Of a stretch of DNA of 41,631 bases, positions 23,901 through 32,226 are shown piece after piece. This stretch comes from Phycisphaeraceae bacterium (lineage in GTDB: Bacteria > Planctomycetota > Phycisphaerae > Phycisphaerales > Phycisphaeraceae), in contig NYZC01000355.1 of assembly GCA_002686995.1 (NCBI GenBank), positions 1 through 41,631 of the forward strand, written 5' to 3'. The stretch's first letter is position 1. Each line of letters opens with the position of its first letter. Under the pieces are notes generated by a model, which was given only the letters and a program-made list of their open reading frames with translations, was not told the origin of the DNA and made no database searches. A program made the position numbers and the translations under genes.

Positions 23901-26855
23901 GAGCAGAAGCAGCCGTAACGCCGCGACCGAACCCGTCGCGGACAACGCCGCTGCACCGCTGCCGACGGCCGGTAGATACGTCGCCGTCAGAAGGATCGCG
24001 GGCGCGGCGAACAGCACGAGCGATGCCAGGCGAAGATCCCCGATCGCAAGCACGTCGAGCAGGAATCGGAATCTGCTTCGTTCGAGCTCGCCGCACCACA
24101 AGGTGCGCGTGGATACCCCGACCGCAAGGGCGACGACGACCAGCGCCGAAAGCCAGCGCCACGCGCCGACCACCATGCGCCGATCTTCAAACATGGCCGC
24201 GATCAACACGATCGCGAACGCGACGACCAGGAGCAGTCCGTACGCCGCCGCGTGCCGCAAGCGTCCGTTCAATGGAAGCAACAGGGCCCCGGCCAGCATC
24301 GCGAGCAGCAACCACGTCACGACGCCTGACGCGTAGGCGTGATTCCCGGAAAACGACGACATCGACGACAATCCGTGCTCGACCGCGATGGCGGGCACGA
24401 TGCTCCAGGCCGAAAGGACGCCCGTCCCGGCAAGCACGAATCCCGTCAGCAGTTGATCCGCCGACGGCGTCTTCGGATTCAGCAGACGCCTCGCCAGGGC
24501 GACCCAGGCCGGTTGCCGATCGGCCGGCCGTTCGCTTGACGCCGCCTCGTGTCGGTACCGGTCGATTCCGAACCGCAGAAGTGCCCAGAACAGGCAGAAT
24601 CCGCCCGCCGACATCAGATGAGCCTGCCACAATCGCGGATCAGCCCAAGGGGCCTCGAGCGCCGCGTGCCAGGGTCGCGCGCCGAGCCAGTTCTGCACTA
24701 CCGCCGCGCCGGCAGCGACGAGTGCCATCTGCGCGCCGGCGAACACGAGGCGCCAACGGTTCATGCACGCGACCGTCATCCATATCGCGGCCAGCCAGGT
24801 CAGGCGGATCGCCAGGGGCGCCAACGTGCCCGACGTCAGGTTGATCGCCATCGGCATGAGCGAGATCAGGGCCATCAGGGCCGCAAAGCGCGTCAAGGGA
24901 TCGGCGAGCCTTACGGCATCGTTCGATCTCCCGATCGCTCTCACGATTCCGGCCGCTATCACGAACGCGGTGGCGCCGCCGAGCAACGCGGTCGACCACG
25001 CATAGGATTCGAACTCCAACGCGTAGACCAGCGCCTGCACGATCGCGAGCTGCGCAAGGACGCTGCCGAACCAGACGAGGTAGGTCTTTCGAATCCAACG
25101 GACGGCGACAAATGCGGCGGCCGCGTAGACGACATAGACCCACGTGATCGTCGACGGATCTCCCGACCTGCCGAATCCTCGCGCGGTGACCAGCGCAATG
25201 CTCGTCGCCGCGAGCGCCGCGGCGAAGGCGCCGTACGCGAGACGGTTCTCCGGGCGCAGCCAGCGCCGCGGATTCCACGCCATGACGGCGCATCCCGCCA
25301 CGCCTCCCAGAAGCATCTTGCCCGTACTCGCGGAGTGCATCGCCGCGATCAGCACTCTTGGATCGTCGGCGCGCCAAGTCAGATCCCCGACGATCGCATG
25401 GAGTGCCAGGATCCACGCGGCCGTGAACCAGAACGCCGCGGCGGCGTGGAACGCAGGATGGTGCGACACCGCGATCAGTCCGAGCACGATCACGCCGTTG
25501 ACCAGCACGGCCGGTAGAAGTCGCGACGGCGCCGGCCACCCCAGGCCGGCGCCGACGATCATGATCAAGGCGGCAAGCAACGCGATCGACGCCGCGACCG
25601 TCCGAAGCGGACCCGATTCGGTGGACGTCAATCGGTGCCAGCCGAGCAGACCGGTGACCAGCCCCGGACCGGCGACGGCGCAGACGAAAGGAGCGAGACG
25701 CTGAAGCGCGGCACCGATATCGCCGGTCATGTGCACAAGCAGACCGAGCGGCACGGCGCACGCGAACGTCTGAACGCCAAGATGCATCATCAGGCACCTG
25801 GCATCCTGATGCCGCAGCGTGGTCTCGAGCACGAACCGTCGAAGCGTGGCGATCATCGTGGCCGCGTACAGCCCGGCCGGCAGCATGGCCATGCCGATCA
25901 GCGCCACTTCGGACTGCGGTGAGAACAGCTTCAGGAACAGCGAGGACGCCGAGATCCCCACGGCGCCGAAGGCGAACAATCTCGGCGCGATCGGCATGAT
26001 GACGCGGCCGGCCAGGAGCGTGAGCCAGCCGAACAGCGCCACCGCGCCCAACTCGATGACCGTCGTCCAGCCCAGCCCGATGCCATCGCGTTCCGAGAGC
26101 GCGGCGAAGGCCAGAAGATTGAGCGGCACGAGAAGCGTCGAGATCGTGAGGACGGCGTGCCCCGTGGTCGGCAGCTTCCAGCGGTGCTGCACGAAGAGGC
26201 CCGCCGCGAACAACGCCGCCGTCACCGTCGTGAACACGACGAACTTCACGACGGGAATGGCCGCGATCTGCGACCAGAGGCTGATGACGAGCGCCGTCGA
26301 ACAGCACAGGATCAGCAGACCGCCCACCAGCTCTCCCCAGCGAATATTTCTTTCCGCCATGAAGCTGACGAGGATTTCGGTAAACGGTCGGCGCGGTTCG
26401 CGGACCGGCTTTGCGGGTGGTGCAGTGGGCGGTGCAGCGGGCGCCGTCACCGGTGCCGCAGGCGTTTTCACAACGTCGACCGGGCGCGACGCAGGTGTCC
26501 GAGCGACCGTCGGCGACGCAGGGACGCTTCGTGAAGGTGCCACGGGTTCAACGGTGGCTCCCGCCTCGCGATCGTCGGTGCGGACGTCCTTCGGGGCCGA
26601 AGCGGGTGGCGTCGCGTCGTCAGCAAGCGCCTTCATCAGCCGCGCATAGGTCTGCTGATCGACCAGGTTCCGCGACAGGAGCCGACCCAGACATCGCGCC
26701 GTCGCGGCGCGGTCCTCGTGCACCGTGGGCACGAAGCGCTTCTCGGGCTCCGGCGACCGCGTCCCACGCAGCAGGCGCGCCAGCGCCACCCATATCCCGT
26801 GGCCGACCAGCGTCACGAGCGACAGAACGACAATTAGAGTGAGGACGAATTCCAA
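20901..26855 (-). CDS. Giant polytopic membrane protein (1984 residues) with an embedded zinc ribbon
   Basis: The frame starts at a TTG at 26855, eleven bases after the VOC gene stop, with GAGG upstream; no other start occurs before residue 69, and the TTG start gives an N-terminal membrane helix (FVLTLIVVLSLVTLVGHGIWVALA). Next come a soluble stretch (RCLGRLLSRNLVDQQTYARLMKAL), a Pro/Ala-rich linker, then dozens of hydrophobic helices to the end. The first block (RWGELVGGLLILCCSTALVISLW) resembles the DUF2157/DUF2339-like predicted membrane proteins. Near residues 1212-1236 it carries CASCGYNLRGL and CPEC, a four-Cys zinc ribbon of the kind common in planctomycete proteins, lying between two membrane blocks. 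Function unknown; size and repeats suggest a scaffold, transporter-like or envelope protein. The C-terminal tail is short. Confidence 0.85.
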   Translation of the reverse strand: MEFVLTLIVVLSLVTLVGHGIWVALARLLRGTRSPEPEKRFVPTVHEDRAATARCLGRLLSRNLVDQQTYARLMKALADDATPPASAPKDVRTDDREAGATVEPVAPSRSVPASPTVARTPASRPVDVVKTPAAPVTAPAAPPTAPPAKPVREPRRPFTEILVSFMAERNIRWGELVGGLLILCCSTALVISLWSQIAAIPVVKFVVFTTVTAALFAAGLFVQHRWKLPTTGHAVLTISTLLVPLNLLAFAALSERDGIGLGWTTVIELGAVALFGWLTLLAGRVIMPIAPRLFAFGAVGISASSLFLKLFSPQSEVALIGMAMLPAGLYAATMIATLRRFVLETTLRHQDARCLMMHLGVQTFACAVPLGLLVHMTGDIGAALQRLAPFVCAVAGPGLVTGLLGWHRLTSTESGPLRTVAASIALLAALIMIVGAGLGWPAPSRLLPAVLVNGVIVLGLIAVSHHPAFHAAAAFWFTAAWILALHAIVGDLTWRADDPRVLIAAMHSASTGKMLLGGVAGCAVMAWNPRRWLRPENRLAYGAFAAALAATSIALVTARGFGRSGDPSTITWVYVVYAAAAFVAVRWIRKTYLVWFGSVLAQLAIVQALVYALEFESYAWSTALLGGATAFVIAAGIVRAIGRSNDAVRLADPLTRFAALMALISLMPMAINLTSGTLAPLAIRLTWLAAIWMTVACMNRWRLVFAGAQMALVAAGAAVVQNWLGARPWHAALEAPWADPRLWQAHLMSAGGFCLFWALLRFGIDRYRHEAASSERPADRQPAWVALARRLLNPKTPSADQLLTGFVLAGTGVLSAWSIVPAIAVEHGLSSMSSFSGNHAYASGVVTWLLLAMLAGALLLPLNGRLRHAAAYGLLLVVAFAIVLIAAMFEDRRMVVGAWRWLSALVVVALAVGVSTRTLWCGELERSRFRFLLDVLAIGDLRLASLVLFAAPAILLTATYLPAVGSGAAALSATGSVAALRLLLLGPPWLVGCALIGLAMSRPHRAYATVCAVLFGAASIGAELSIIARGTGGFTAASAAWLVQLNAIVSAAVALVWHGAMRRSRLDEAPEYPNWPLLIGRITMAAVLVLAAAVLWWSPGSVPAGVAAVGTIWGLLALVLTEVALLDVDRLKGRVGLPVQLWAPFGVVLIACALESYDTGDWLCFHVLAGGMVVSGWVQWYSGARQLKRMLGHGWLESFETATTRSMGRGAAIEHDLACASCGYNLRGLVTSSGCPECRTAIVASMETAIQRLSPQWSGRLAAARNAAIAGLFANFALVTVFALRAAWDAPQRPWSSMVVLVLSAALCLAVGGWAPRQTFAWLGGAAVCMAATSWFVALQWQPVLSLTENFGNLVMANVIAILVPGAVWMWIERRFLRRCVVAPAGGLPSFHQAVAIAATVVVAAFAGFSLWGTVTGIKVTDVTVESGLALMLTVVFIGVCSADSEFRHAARCLYVLGLAALALGIARFDPSTRAVAVAVSLGLGAYVLLTVLIQRFRRPAAEPAQVAAGSWLLYANGGIAIPALVLAVFVSLTHPAMTMRLLVCLVPLFCAAAAVLVRQRWAPLSPICLAMVVLGGVLLAWTWLEPSPDGTLMHRIVGLISALSVALAAFGIAASRSEPGRPWHDAIRINVIGAGILVLALSCCVMFVEIGSMLRGEIPLGGPAVAVLIVAYALLIASSILFAVRPRFDALGVALPVREAYVYLAEGLGVALGVHIRSCLPWLFHGFVTRYWPIWFIGFALAAVSAGAWCRRHGFAVIGRPLARTGIVLPGLTALEIFIGASDVHVSIVLFAAGATYAVLGAMRRSLVLGALAALGINGSLWYLLHQTPALAITRHPQLWFMPMALVVLVAGHLNRDRLSKHHRTMLHYACLLTIYLSSTADVFLVGVARAPWLPLVLAVFSIAGVFVGLGSRIRSFLFLGIGFLAVSMFTMIWHAASNLGWTWVWYVSGIGLGIAIIAVFALFEKKRTEMSAWFEEVRHWAG

Positions 26856-26866
26856 TGCGGAACGCC

Positions 26867-27283
26867 TCAGTCACCCCCCGCGTCCGACCCGAATGCCAGC
26901 AAACGTCCGTCGACGTCGCGCACGGCGAATTCCCAGTTGTTGTACTCACTCTGCAGCGTCGGCGGGTACGCGACGTTCGCGCCGTCGGATTCGACCTGCT
27001 CGAAGAGGGCCCTGGCGTCACGAACCCAGAAGTACGCGTCCCAGGGGCCGCCGCAGGGTGACGGCTCCGGGTTGTTGGTTCGGATCATCGACGGGTCGTC
27101 CGCCGTCTTCAGCATGACGATGATGCCGTCTCGACGCGGCATCGCGAAGCATGGCGGCTCGCCCCAGAGTTCCGGCTGCGTGAAGCCCAGCTTCTGCACG
27201 TAGTAGTCTGTCGCCGCAACGACGTCGCGCACGAAGAACAGGGGAGCGACGCCGATCAGTTCCCTGGAGGTCTTGTCTGCCAT
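26867..27283 (-). CDS. VOC-family (glyoxalase/bleomycin-resistance fold) protein
   Basis: A 138-residue single-module protein with two beta-alpha-beta-beta-beta units. VAPLFFVRDVVAATDYYVQKLGF is the usual first strand-helix, DGIIVMLK the third strand, WDAYFWVRDARALFEQVESDGANV the second unit, and EFAVRDVDGRLLAFG the closing strand with the last Glu position. One expected metal His is not evident, so catalysis versus small-molecule binding is open. It is the first gene of the minus-strand run with the giant membrane protein eleven bases on, and it is divergent from the MFS gene. Confidence 0.8.
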   Translation of the reverse strand: MADKTSRELIGVAPLFFVRDVVAATDYYVQKLGFTQPELWGEPPCFAMPRRDGIIVMLKTADDPSMIRTNNPEPSPCGGPWDAYFWVRDARALFEQVESDGANVAYPPTLQSEYNNWEFAVRDVDGRLLAFGSDAGGD

Positions 27284-27378
27284 GCTATTGTCCGCGAAGA
27301 GGCGGCCGGCCTGGCCATGAAACGCCGGCCCGATCGGTCGTCAGTAGGATACGTCATTTCGTGCGTGGCGATCGCACC

Positions 27379-28626
27379 ATGACCCGCGAGTGCACCTTGA
27401 GCGAAGTACCCGATCCTCGGCCCGCGTCGAGCGGCCGCGTCGTCACGCTGGCGCTCATGTTCGCCTGTCATGCCCTGCACCTGTTCGGGTTCGGGGCCAT
27501 CGGGCTGTTCCTGCCGCTGATCCGCAAGGATCTCGGCATCAACTACACCCTGGCCGGCGTCCTGTCCGCGTGCTCGGCGCTGATCTACGCCGTCATGCAG
27601 ATTCCGGCCGGGGCCCTCGTCGATCGATTCGGGCCGCGCCGCATCTTCGCCGTCGGCACGTTCGGGCACGCGGTCACGGTCCTGTTCATCGGCCTGGCCC
27701 CCGACTACCTCACGATGGCGGCGTCCATGCTCATGAACGGCTTCTTCCGAAGCCTGGTGTTCACCCCGGGCCTGATCATGATGAGCGTCTGGTTCGCGCC
27801 CGAGCGTCGCGCGACGGCGATGGCCGGTTTCATGTCGGCCGCATTCGTGTTCAGCGCGGCGCTCATGACGATCGGCCCCCGCGTGGAAATCTGGCAGGGA
27901 TGGCGATTCTTCTTCGTCACCTGCGGGGCGCTCGCCGTCGTCATCGCGGCGGTCTTCGGCCGGGCCGCGTCGGATCCGCCGAGCGCCCCGGCCCCGACGC
28001 GCGTGGCCTGGTCCGAGGTGCTCGGCCTGTTCCGCCACCGTTTCATGCGCATCGTGGCAGGCATCCAGTTCGTCCGTCTCGCCGTCGTCTACTCGCTGTT
28101 CTTCTGGCTCCCGACCTTCCTGGTCGACGACGTCGGACTGTCGCTTCAGGCGTCCGGCCTGATCATCGCGATCGCCACGCTGCTCGGGGCGCCGTCGGGC
28201 CTCGTCGGGGGATACGTCTCGGACCGGACCGGTCGCCCGGTGCTCGTGATCTGCGTCGCGCTGACCGCCCTCACCGCGACGCTCTCGACCCTCGCCCTGA
28301 CCGAATCGGTGCCCGTCATCGTGATCGCCATCACGGGCACCTTCCTGTTCATGCAGTGCTATTTCGGTCCGCTGTTCGCCGCGCCGATCCACATCCTCGG
28401 ATCGCGCGTGGCCGGCGTCGCCAGCGGCTTCGGAAACTTCTTCGCGAACGTGGGCGCGTTCCTGTGCGGTTTCCTGCTCGGGGTCCTCCGTGACCAGACT
28501 GGTTCCTTCGCGTCGGGATTCGTCCTGCTGGCCGCGCTGGCGCTGATCGGCGTCGTGCTGGGGCTGATGCTGGAGCGCGAGCATGCGAAGCACGCGAAGC
28601 ACGCGGATGGGATGCAGGATTCGTAG
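27379..28626 (+). CDS. MFS transporter
   Basis: A 415-residue protein with 12 likely membrane helices and a central cytoplasmic loop (about residues 195-215). The loop between helices 2 and 3 has GALVDRFGPRR, the MFS signature A motif, and the second half repeats it as GGYVSDRTGRP. The ATG at 27379 was chosen; a GTG at 27361 would add six residues and neither has a good ribosome-binding site. The C-terminus reads EHAKHAKHAD from a 9-bp repeat (GCGAAGCAC type) and may be a low-complexity addition. Substrate cannot be told from sequence; its place ahead of the UroD-like pair and the LDH2 gene suggests uptake of an organic acid or methylated compound, which is inference. Confidence 0.88.
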   Translation: MTRECTLSEVPDPRPASSGRVVTLALMFACHALHLFGFGAIGLFLPLIRKDLGINYTLAGVLSACSALIYAVMQIPAGALVDRFGPRRIFAVGTFGHAVTVLFIGLAPDYLTMAASMLMNGFFRSLVFTPGLIMMSVWFAPERRATAMAGFMSAAFVFSAALMTIGPRVEIWQGWRFFFVTCGALAVVIAAVFGRAASDPPSAPAPTRVAWSEVLGLFRHRFMRIVAGIQFVRLAVVYSLFFWLPTFLVDDVGLSLQASGLIIAIATLLGAPSGLVGGYVSDRTGRPVLVICVALTALTATLSTLALTESVPVIVIAITGTFLFMQCYFGPLFAAPIHILGSRVAGVASGFGNFFANVGAFLCGFLLGVLRDQTGSFASGFVLLAALALIGVVLGLMLEREHAKHAKHADGMQDS

Positions 28627-28637
28627 CCGCCCGCCGC

Positions 28638-28661
28638 CGCCGCTATGATAAGAAAGCGGCG
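28638..28661 (+). promoter_or_regulatory. Hairpin with TATGAT, between the MFS and UroD-like genes
   Basis: CGCCGCT (28638-28644) pairs with AGCGGCG (28655-28661) around a 10-base loop. The loop begins within TATGAT (28644-28649), a good match to a -10 box about 30 bases ahead of the next ATG. It may be a promoter for the UroD-like pair, a weak terminator, or both. No -35 box is clear. Confidence 0.3.
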
Positions 28662-28681
28662 AACACCGGGAGTCTCTTCCG

Positions 28682-29719
28682 ATGCCACTATTGCCGCGCG
28701 ACCTCATCCTCGAGACGCTGAAATTCCAGCAGCCGCCGGCCTGCCCGTACTACGTCTGGGTTCACCCGGAGGTGGTGCCGGCGCTGGCCGAGCACTACGG
28801 CGCCGAACAGTTCATCGGGCCGTCCGACGGCACGCAGAGCTACGCCGGCAGCTGCTCGATCATGATGGAGATCAACGCGCTGCCGGTATGGGAGCAGGAC
28901 GGCCGGTACGTCGATGACTTCGGTGTCGAGTTCCGGCGCGGCGCCGCGCTGCACGTCGAGCAGCCCGCGCTGCCCGAGTCGACGCTCGCCGGGTACACGT
29001 TTCCCGACCTCGCGACCGATCGGCATTTCGCGGATCTTGGCGACCGCCTCGATGCCCATTCCGACCGCTTCCGCATCGTCCAGCTCGGCATGATGTTCTT
29101 CGAGCGGGCGTGGAGCCTGCGCGGCATGGAAGCGTTTTTCATGGACCTGCACGAGCACCCGGCATTCGTCGACGACCTGCTCGACGGGCTCGAATCGGTT
29201 TGCACGGGACTGATCGATCGCCTGGTGCGCGATCACGGCGGCCGGATCGACGCGATCGGCCTCACCGACGACTACGGCGGACAGAGCAGTCTCCTGATCA
29301 GTCCCGAGCACTGGCGCCGCTTCATCAAGCCGCACCTGAGGCGCCTTTACGACCGCATTCACGACGCGGGCAAGTTCGTCTACATGCATTCGTGCGGGCA
29401 CGTCCTGCCGATCATCGGCGACCTGGTCGAGGTCGGCGGCAACATCCTGCAGCCTGTCCAGCCGGAAGCCATGGACGTGCTCGAGGTGAAGCGCCGCTTC
29501 GGCCGCGACGTCTGCCTCATGGGCGGCATGAGCACGCAGCGAACGCTGCCGTACGGCACTCCCGACGAAGTCCGCGCCGAGGTGCGCGACACCGTCGCGC
29601 GACTCGGCGCCGGAGGCGGATACATCGCCGCGCCCGCCAAGCCGATCCTTCCCGGCGTGCCGATCGAGAACGCGATCGCGCTGATCGACGAGCTTTCGTT
29701 CGGACAGGGCAGGGCATGA
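28682..29719 (+). CDS. Uroporphyrinogen decarboxylase-family methyltransferase-like protein, paralogue 1
   Basis: A 345-residue TIM-barrel protein of the UroD/MtaA superfamily. GGGAG lies upstream of the ATG. Residues 231-240 read KFVYMHSCGH: the H-x-C-G pair is the zinc-binding motif of the methyltransferase branch (MtaA/MtbA type), which moves methyl groups between corrinoid proteins and thiols, rather than of true heme-pathway HemE. LTDDYGGQSSLLISPEHW (194-211) and VGGNILQPVQPEAMD are standard family strands. No corrinoid protein or activator is nearby, so the substrate is not clear. Its stop overlaps the start of the second paralogue (ATGA), implying translational coupling and perhaps a two-subunit enzyme. 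Confidence 0.82.
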   Translation: MPLLPRDLILETLKFQQPPACPYYVWVHPEVVPALAEHYGAEQFIGPSDGTQSYAGSCSIMMEINALPVWEQDGRYVDDFGVEFRRGAALHVEQPALPESTLAGYTFPDLATDRHFADLGDRLDAHSDRFRIVQLGMMFFERAWSLRGMEAFFMDLHEHPAFVDDLLDGLESVCTGLIDRLVRDHGGRIDAIGLTDDYGGQSSLLISPEHWRRFIKPHLRRLYDRIHDAGKFVYMHSCGHVLPIIGDLVEVGGNILQPVQPEAMDVLEVKRRFGRDVCLMGGMSTQRTLPYGTPDEVRAEVRDTVARLGAGGGYIAAPAKPILPGVPIENAIALIDELSFGQGRA

Positions 29720-30762
29720 CCGGACGCGATCGAATTCTTGCGGCATTGCGCGGTGACCCGCCGGACCGGGTCCCGTATTTCGATCTCTACATCGATCCGA
29801 AAGTCATCGGCGCGCTCCACCCCGGCCTGTCCTACGAGCAGTTCGTCGAGGTCGAGGACATCGACGGCGTCTGCTGTCTCGCGATCGTCGACGATTTCGA
29901 GCGGGTCGAGTGGATCGATCGCGACGCGAGGCTGTACCGCGACAAGTGGGGCGCCGTCCAGCGGCTCGTCGGTGACGAGCTGCTTCCTCTGGTCGAGGCG
30001 CCCGCGCGCATCGAAACCGACGACGACCTCGATCGCTACGTCCCGCCCGATCCGAAGGCGTCGCCCGCGCTGCCCGCGGCGCGCCGTCTTGTCGAACGTT
30101 TCAAGGGCGAGCGCGCCGTCATTGCCGTCGGCGAAGCGACGTTCGCGCCCCAGCAGTACCTGCGCGGCGGTCTCGAGAACCTGCTCGTGGATTACATCGA
30201 TCGTCCGCGATTCTGCGAAAGGCTTGCCCGCATCGGCGTCGAATACTACAGCGCGCTGTACCGGTTGCTGATCGAGGCCGGGGTCGACGTGGTCCTGCTC
30301 GGCGACGACTATGCAGGCAACCAGGGTCCCATCATGTCGCCCGCCCATTTCGAACGGTTCATCCTGCCGGGGCTCACCGCGGTCGTCAGCGCCGTTCACG
30401 ATGCCGGCGGCCGCGTCATCAAGCACAGCGATGGAAATATCTGGCCACTGATGGACAGGCTCGTCTCCGCAGAACCGGACATGCTCGGACCGCTGGAGCC
30501 TGCGCACATGGATCTGGGGAAGGTACGTGAGCATGCGCAGGGATGCATCGGCGTCATGGGCAACGTCGACGTGGACCTGCTCGCGCGCGGCACCCCCGAG
30601 GAGGTGCGCCGGGTCACGAGGCGCCTGCTCGAGGAGGTTTCGCCCGGCGGCCGGCACATCATCTCGTCAGGGAACACCATCACCTCGTACGTGGTCCCTC
30701 GAAACTACCGCGCCATGCTCGATACGATCAAGGCCTGCGAAGCTCGCCCAATCCGTTCATAA
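29716..30762 (+). CDS. Uroporphyrinogen decarboxylase-family protein, paralogue 2
   Basis: A 348-residue relative of the preceding gene, overlapping it by four bases. RILAALRGDPPDRVPYFD is the usual N-terminus, LLGDDYAGNQGPIMSPAHF (194-212) the paired-Asp strand, and GGRVIKHSDGNIWPLMD holds the zinc-motif position, where H237-S-D239-G replaces the H-x-C-G of paralogue 1. So one ligand is Asp rather than Cys. The last part (GNTITSYVVPRNYRAMLDTI) is typical for the superfamily. The two genes are diverged copies rather than a recent duplication. The Asp variant may bind a different metal or play a structural role beside paralogue 1. The next gene starts eight bases downstream. Confidence 0.82.
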   Translation: MTGRDRILAALRGDPPDRVPYFDLYIDPKVIGALHPGLSYEQFVEVEDIDGVCCLAIVDDFERVEWIDRDARLYRDKWGAVQRLVGDELLPLVEAPARIETDDDLDRYVPPDPKASPALPAARRLVERFKGERAVIAVGEATFAPQQYLRGGLENLLVDYIDRPRFCERLARIGVEYYSALYRLLIEAGVDVVLLGDDYAGNQGPIMSPAHFERFILPGLTAVVSAVHDAGGRVIKHSDGNIWPLMDRLVSAEPDMLGPLEPAHMDLGKVREHAQGCIGVMGNVDVDLLARGTPEEVRRVTRRLLEEVSPGGRHIISSGNTITSYVVPRNYRAMLDTIKACEARPIRS

Positions 30763-30769
30763 TGACTTC

Positions 30770-32062
30770 GTGAAACCGACACCCCCCACCGTTCTCGCGC
30801 TGATCGCGATCTCGACCCTCACGGCCGTATCGGCACAGGCCGACGAGCAAAGCCCACGGGTCCCGGACTACGTGGTCTACCGGCCTACCGCCGTGCCGGA
30901 CCGGATCGTGCTCTGCTGGTCCGGCGACCCCGTGACCACGCAGGCCGTGAACTGGCGCACCGACGCGTCGGTGCTCAGCGGCGTCGGGCAGCTGGCGCCG
31001 GCGGGAGACGGCCCCGGTTTCGTCGGAACAGCGCAGACGTTCGAGGCGACGACCGTCCGGCTCGACACCGACCTGGGTCCGGCGCACTACCACGCCGTGA
31101 ACTTCAAGGATCTCGCCCCCGACACCACGTATGCCTATCGCGTCGGAGACGGCGTCAACTGGAGCGAATGGTGCCAGTTTCGAACGGCCGCCCGCGAGCC
31201 CCGGCGGTTCAGCTTCATCTATTTCGGTGACGCGCAGAACGAAATCAAGTCGATGTGGTCGCGCGTCGTTCGGACCGCGTACCGCGACGCGCCCAAAGCG
31301 GCGTTTCTCCTGCACGCCGGTGATCTCGTCGACGCGGCGAACAGCGACGGCCAGTGGGGTGAATGGTTCTACGCGGGCGGGTTCATTCACCGTTCGACGC
31401 CCTGCGTGGCGACCCCGGGCAACCATGAATACGCGGACGGCCTGTCGCGGCACTGGCGACCCGTGTTCTCGTTTCCGCTCAACGGCCCGAAGGGCCTCGA
31501 GGAAACCGTCTACTACTTCGACTACCAGGGCGCCCGCATCGTGTCGCTGAACTCGATGGAGCAGCAGGAAACGCAGATCCGCTGGCTCGAACGGGTGCTT
31601 TCCGGGAACCGGCCGGCGTGGACGATCCTGACGTTTCACTACCCGATCTACTCGGCGGCCAAGGACCGCGACAACCCGGAGCTGCGCGCCGCGTGGCAAC
31701 CGGTCTTCGACGGTTTCAAGGTCGATCTCGTGCTCCAGGGTCATGATCATGCGTACGCCAGATCAGGGCTCATGGCTCACGAGAACGTCGCGGAGGGCGT
31801 CACGAAGCGAAGCCCGGGCGGCACCGTCTACGTCGTGTCGGTCAGCGGACCCAAGATGTACGCGGTCAAGGAGGGGACGAACATGCGCAGGACGGCCCAG
31901 GGGATGCAGCTCTACCAGGTCATTACCGTCGACGGCGATCATCTGCGCTACGAATCAAGAACGGCCATCGGCCGACTTCATGACGCGTTCACCCTGCGCA
32001 AGAGGCCCGGACAGGTGAACGATCTGGTCGAACTTCCCGTTGACGGCACGCCCGGTCCCTGA
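30770..32062 (+). CDS. Secreted purple-acid-phosphatase-like metallophosphoesterase
   Basis: A 430-residue exported enzyme. A GTG at 30770 gives a compact signal peptide (PTVLALIAISTLTAVSAQA); upstream in-frame starts lie inside the previous gene. An FN3-like domain (about 35-142, with LAPDTTYAYRVGDG) precedes the phosphoesterase domain: GDAQ (153-156), GDLVD (184-188), GNHEY (217-221), FHYPIYS and QGHDHAYARSG. All metal positions of the family are present, with D-x-Q in the first motif as in the protein at 2277; the two share order but not high identity. It likely removes phosphate from organic phosphates outside the cytoplasm. Spacing of eight bases suggests co-transcription with the UroD-like pair. 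Confidence 0.87.
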   Translation: MKPTPPTVLALIAISTLTAVSAQADEQSPRVPDYVVYRPTAVPDRIVLCWSGDPVTTQAVNWRTDASVLSGVGQLAPAGDGPGFVGTAQTFEATTVRLDTDLGPAHYHAVNFKDLAPDTTYAYRVGDGVNWSEWCQFRTAAREPRRFSFIYFGDAQNEIKSMWSRVVRTAYRDAPKAAFLLHAGDLVDAANSDGQWGEWFYAGGFIHRSTPCVATPGNHEYADGLSRHWRPVFSFPLNGPKGLEETVYYFDYQGARIVSLNSMEQQETQIRWLERVLSGNRPAWTILTFHYPIYSAAKDRDNPELRAAWQPVFDGFKVDLVLQGHDHAYARSGLMAHENVAEGVTKRSPGGTVYVVSVSGPKMYAVKEGTNMRRTAQGMQLYQVITVDGDHLRYESRTAIGRLHDAFTLRKRPGQVNDLVELPVDGTPGP

Positions 32063-32170
32063 CCATGACCGCGGCGCGACACCGCGACTTCGAGCAGTGC
32101 CTTGATCTGAATCCGCACTGAAGACCAGGGGCCGGAGGGCCGGAATCAGTCACGTCGACCGCTGAGCAAG

Positions 32171-32201
32171 CCGGCTCCCGTCGTGGTCGTGCTGGAGCCG
32201 G
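32171..32201 (+). terminator. Hairpin after the phosphoesterase gene (possible terminator)
   Basis: CCGGCTCC (32171-32178) pairs with GGAGCCGG (32194-32201) around 15 bases. No T-tract follows, so termination is doubtful. The rest of the 164-bp gap (32063-32226) shows only GATCTGAATCCGCA at 32090, also present near 41540, and a ribosome-binding site (AGGAA) for the next gene. Confidence 0.35.
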
Positions 32202-32226
32202 AACAAGCGCAACCAGGAAACGATGC

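Noticed and set aside
6556..27355. Shared TAGGWTACGTC motif (6556-6566 and 27345-27355) as a regulatory box
   Set aside because: Only two occurrences at different distances from starts; chance cannot be ruled out.
27256..28707. 483-codon minus-strand open frame
   Set aside because: Antisense to the MFS transporter; extreme Arg/Glu/Asp composition.
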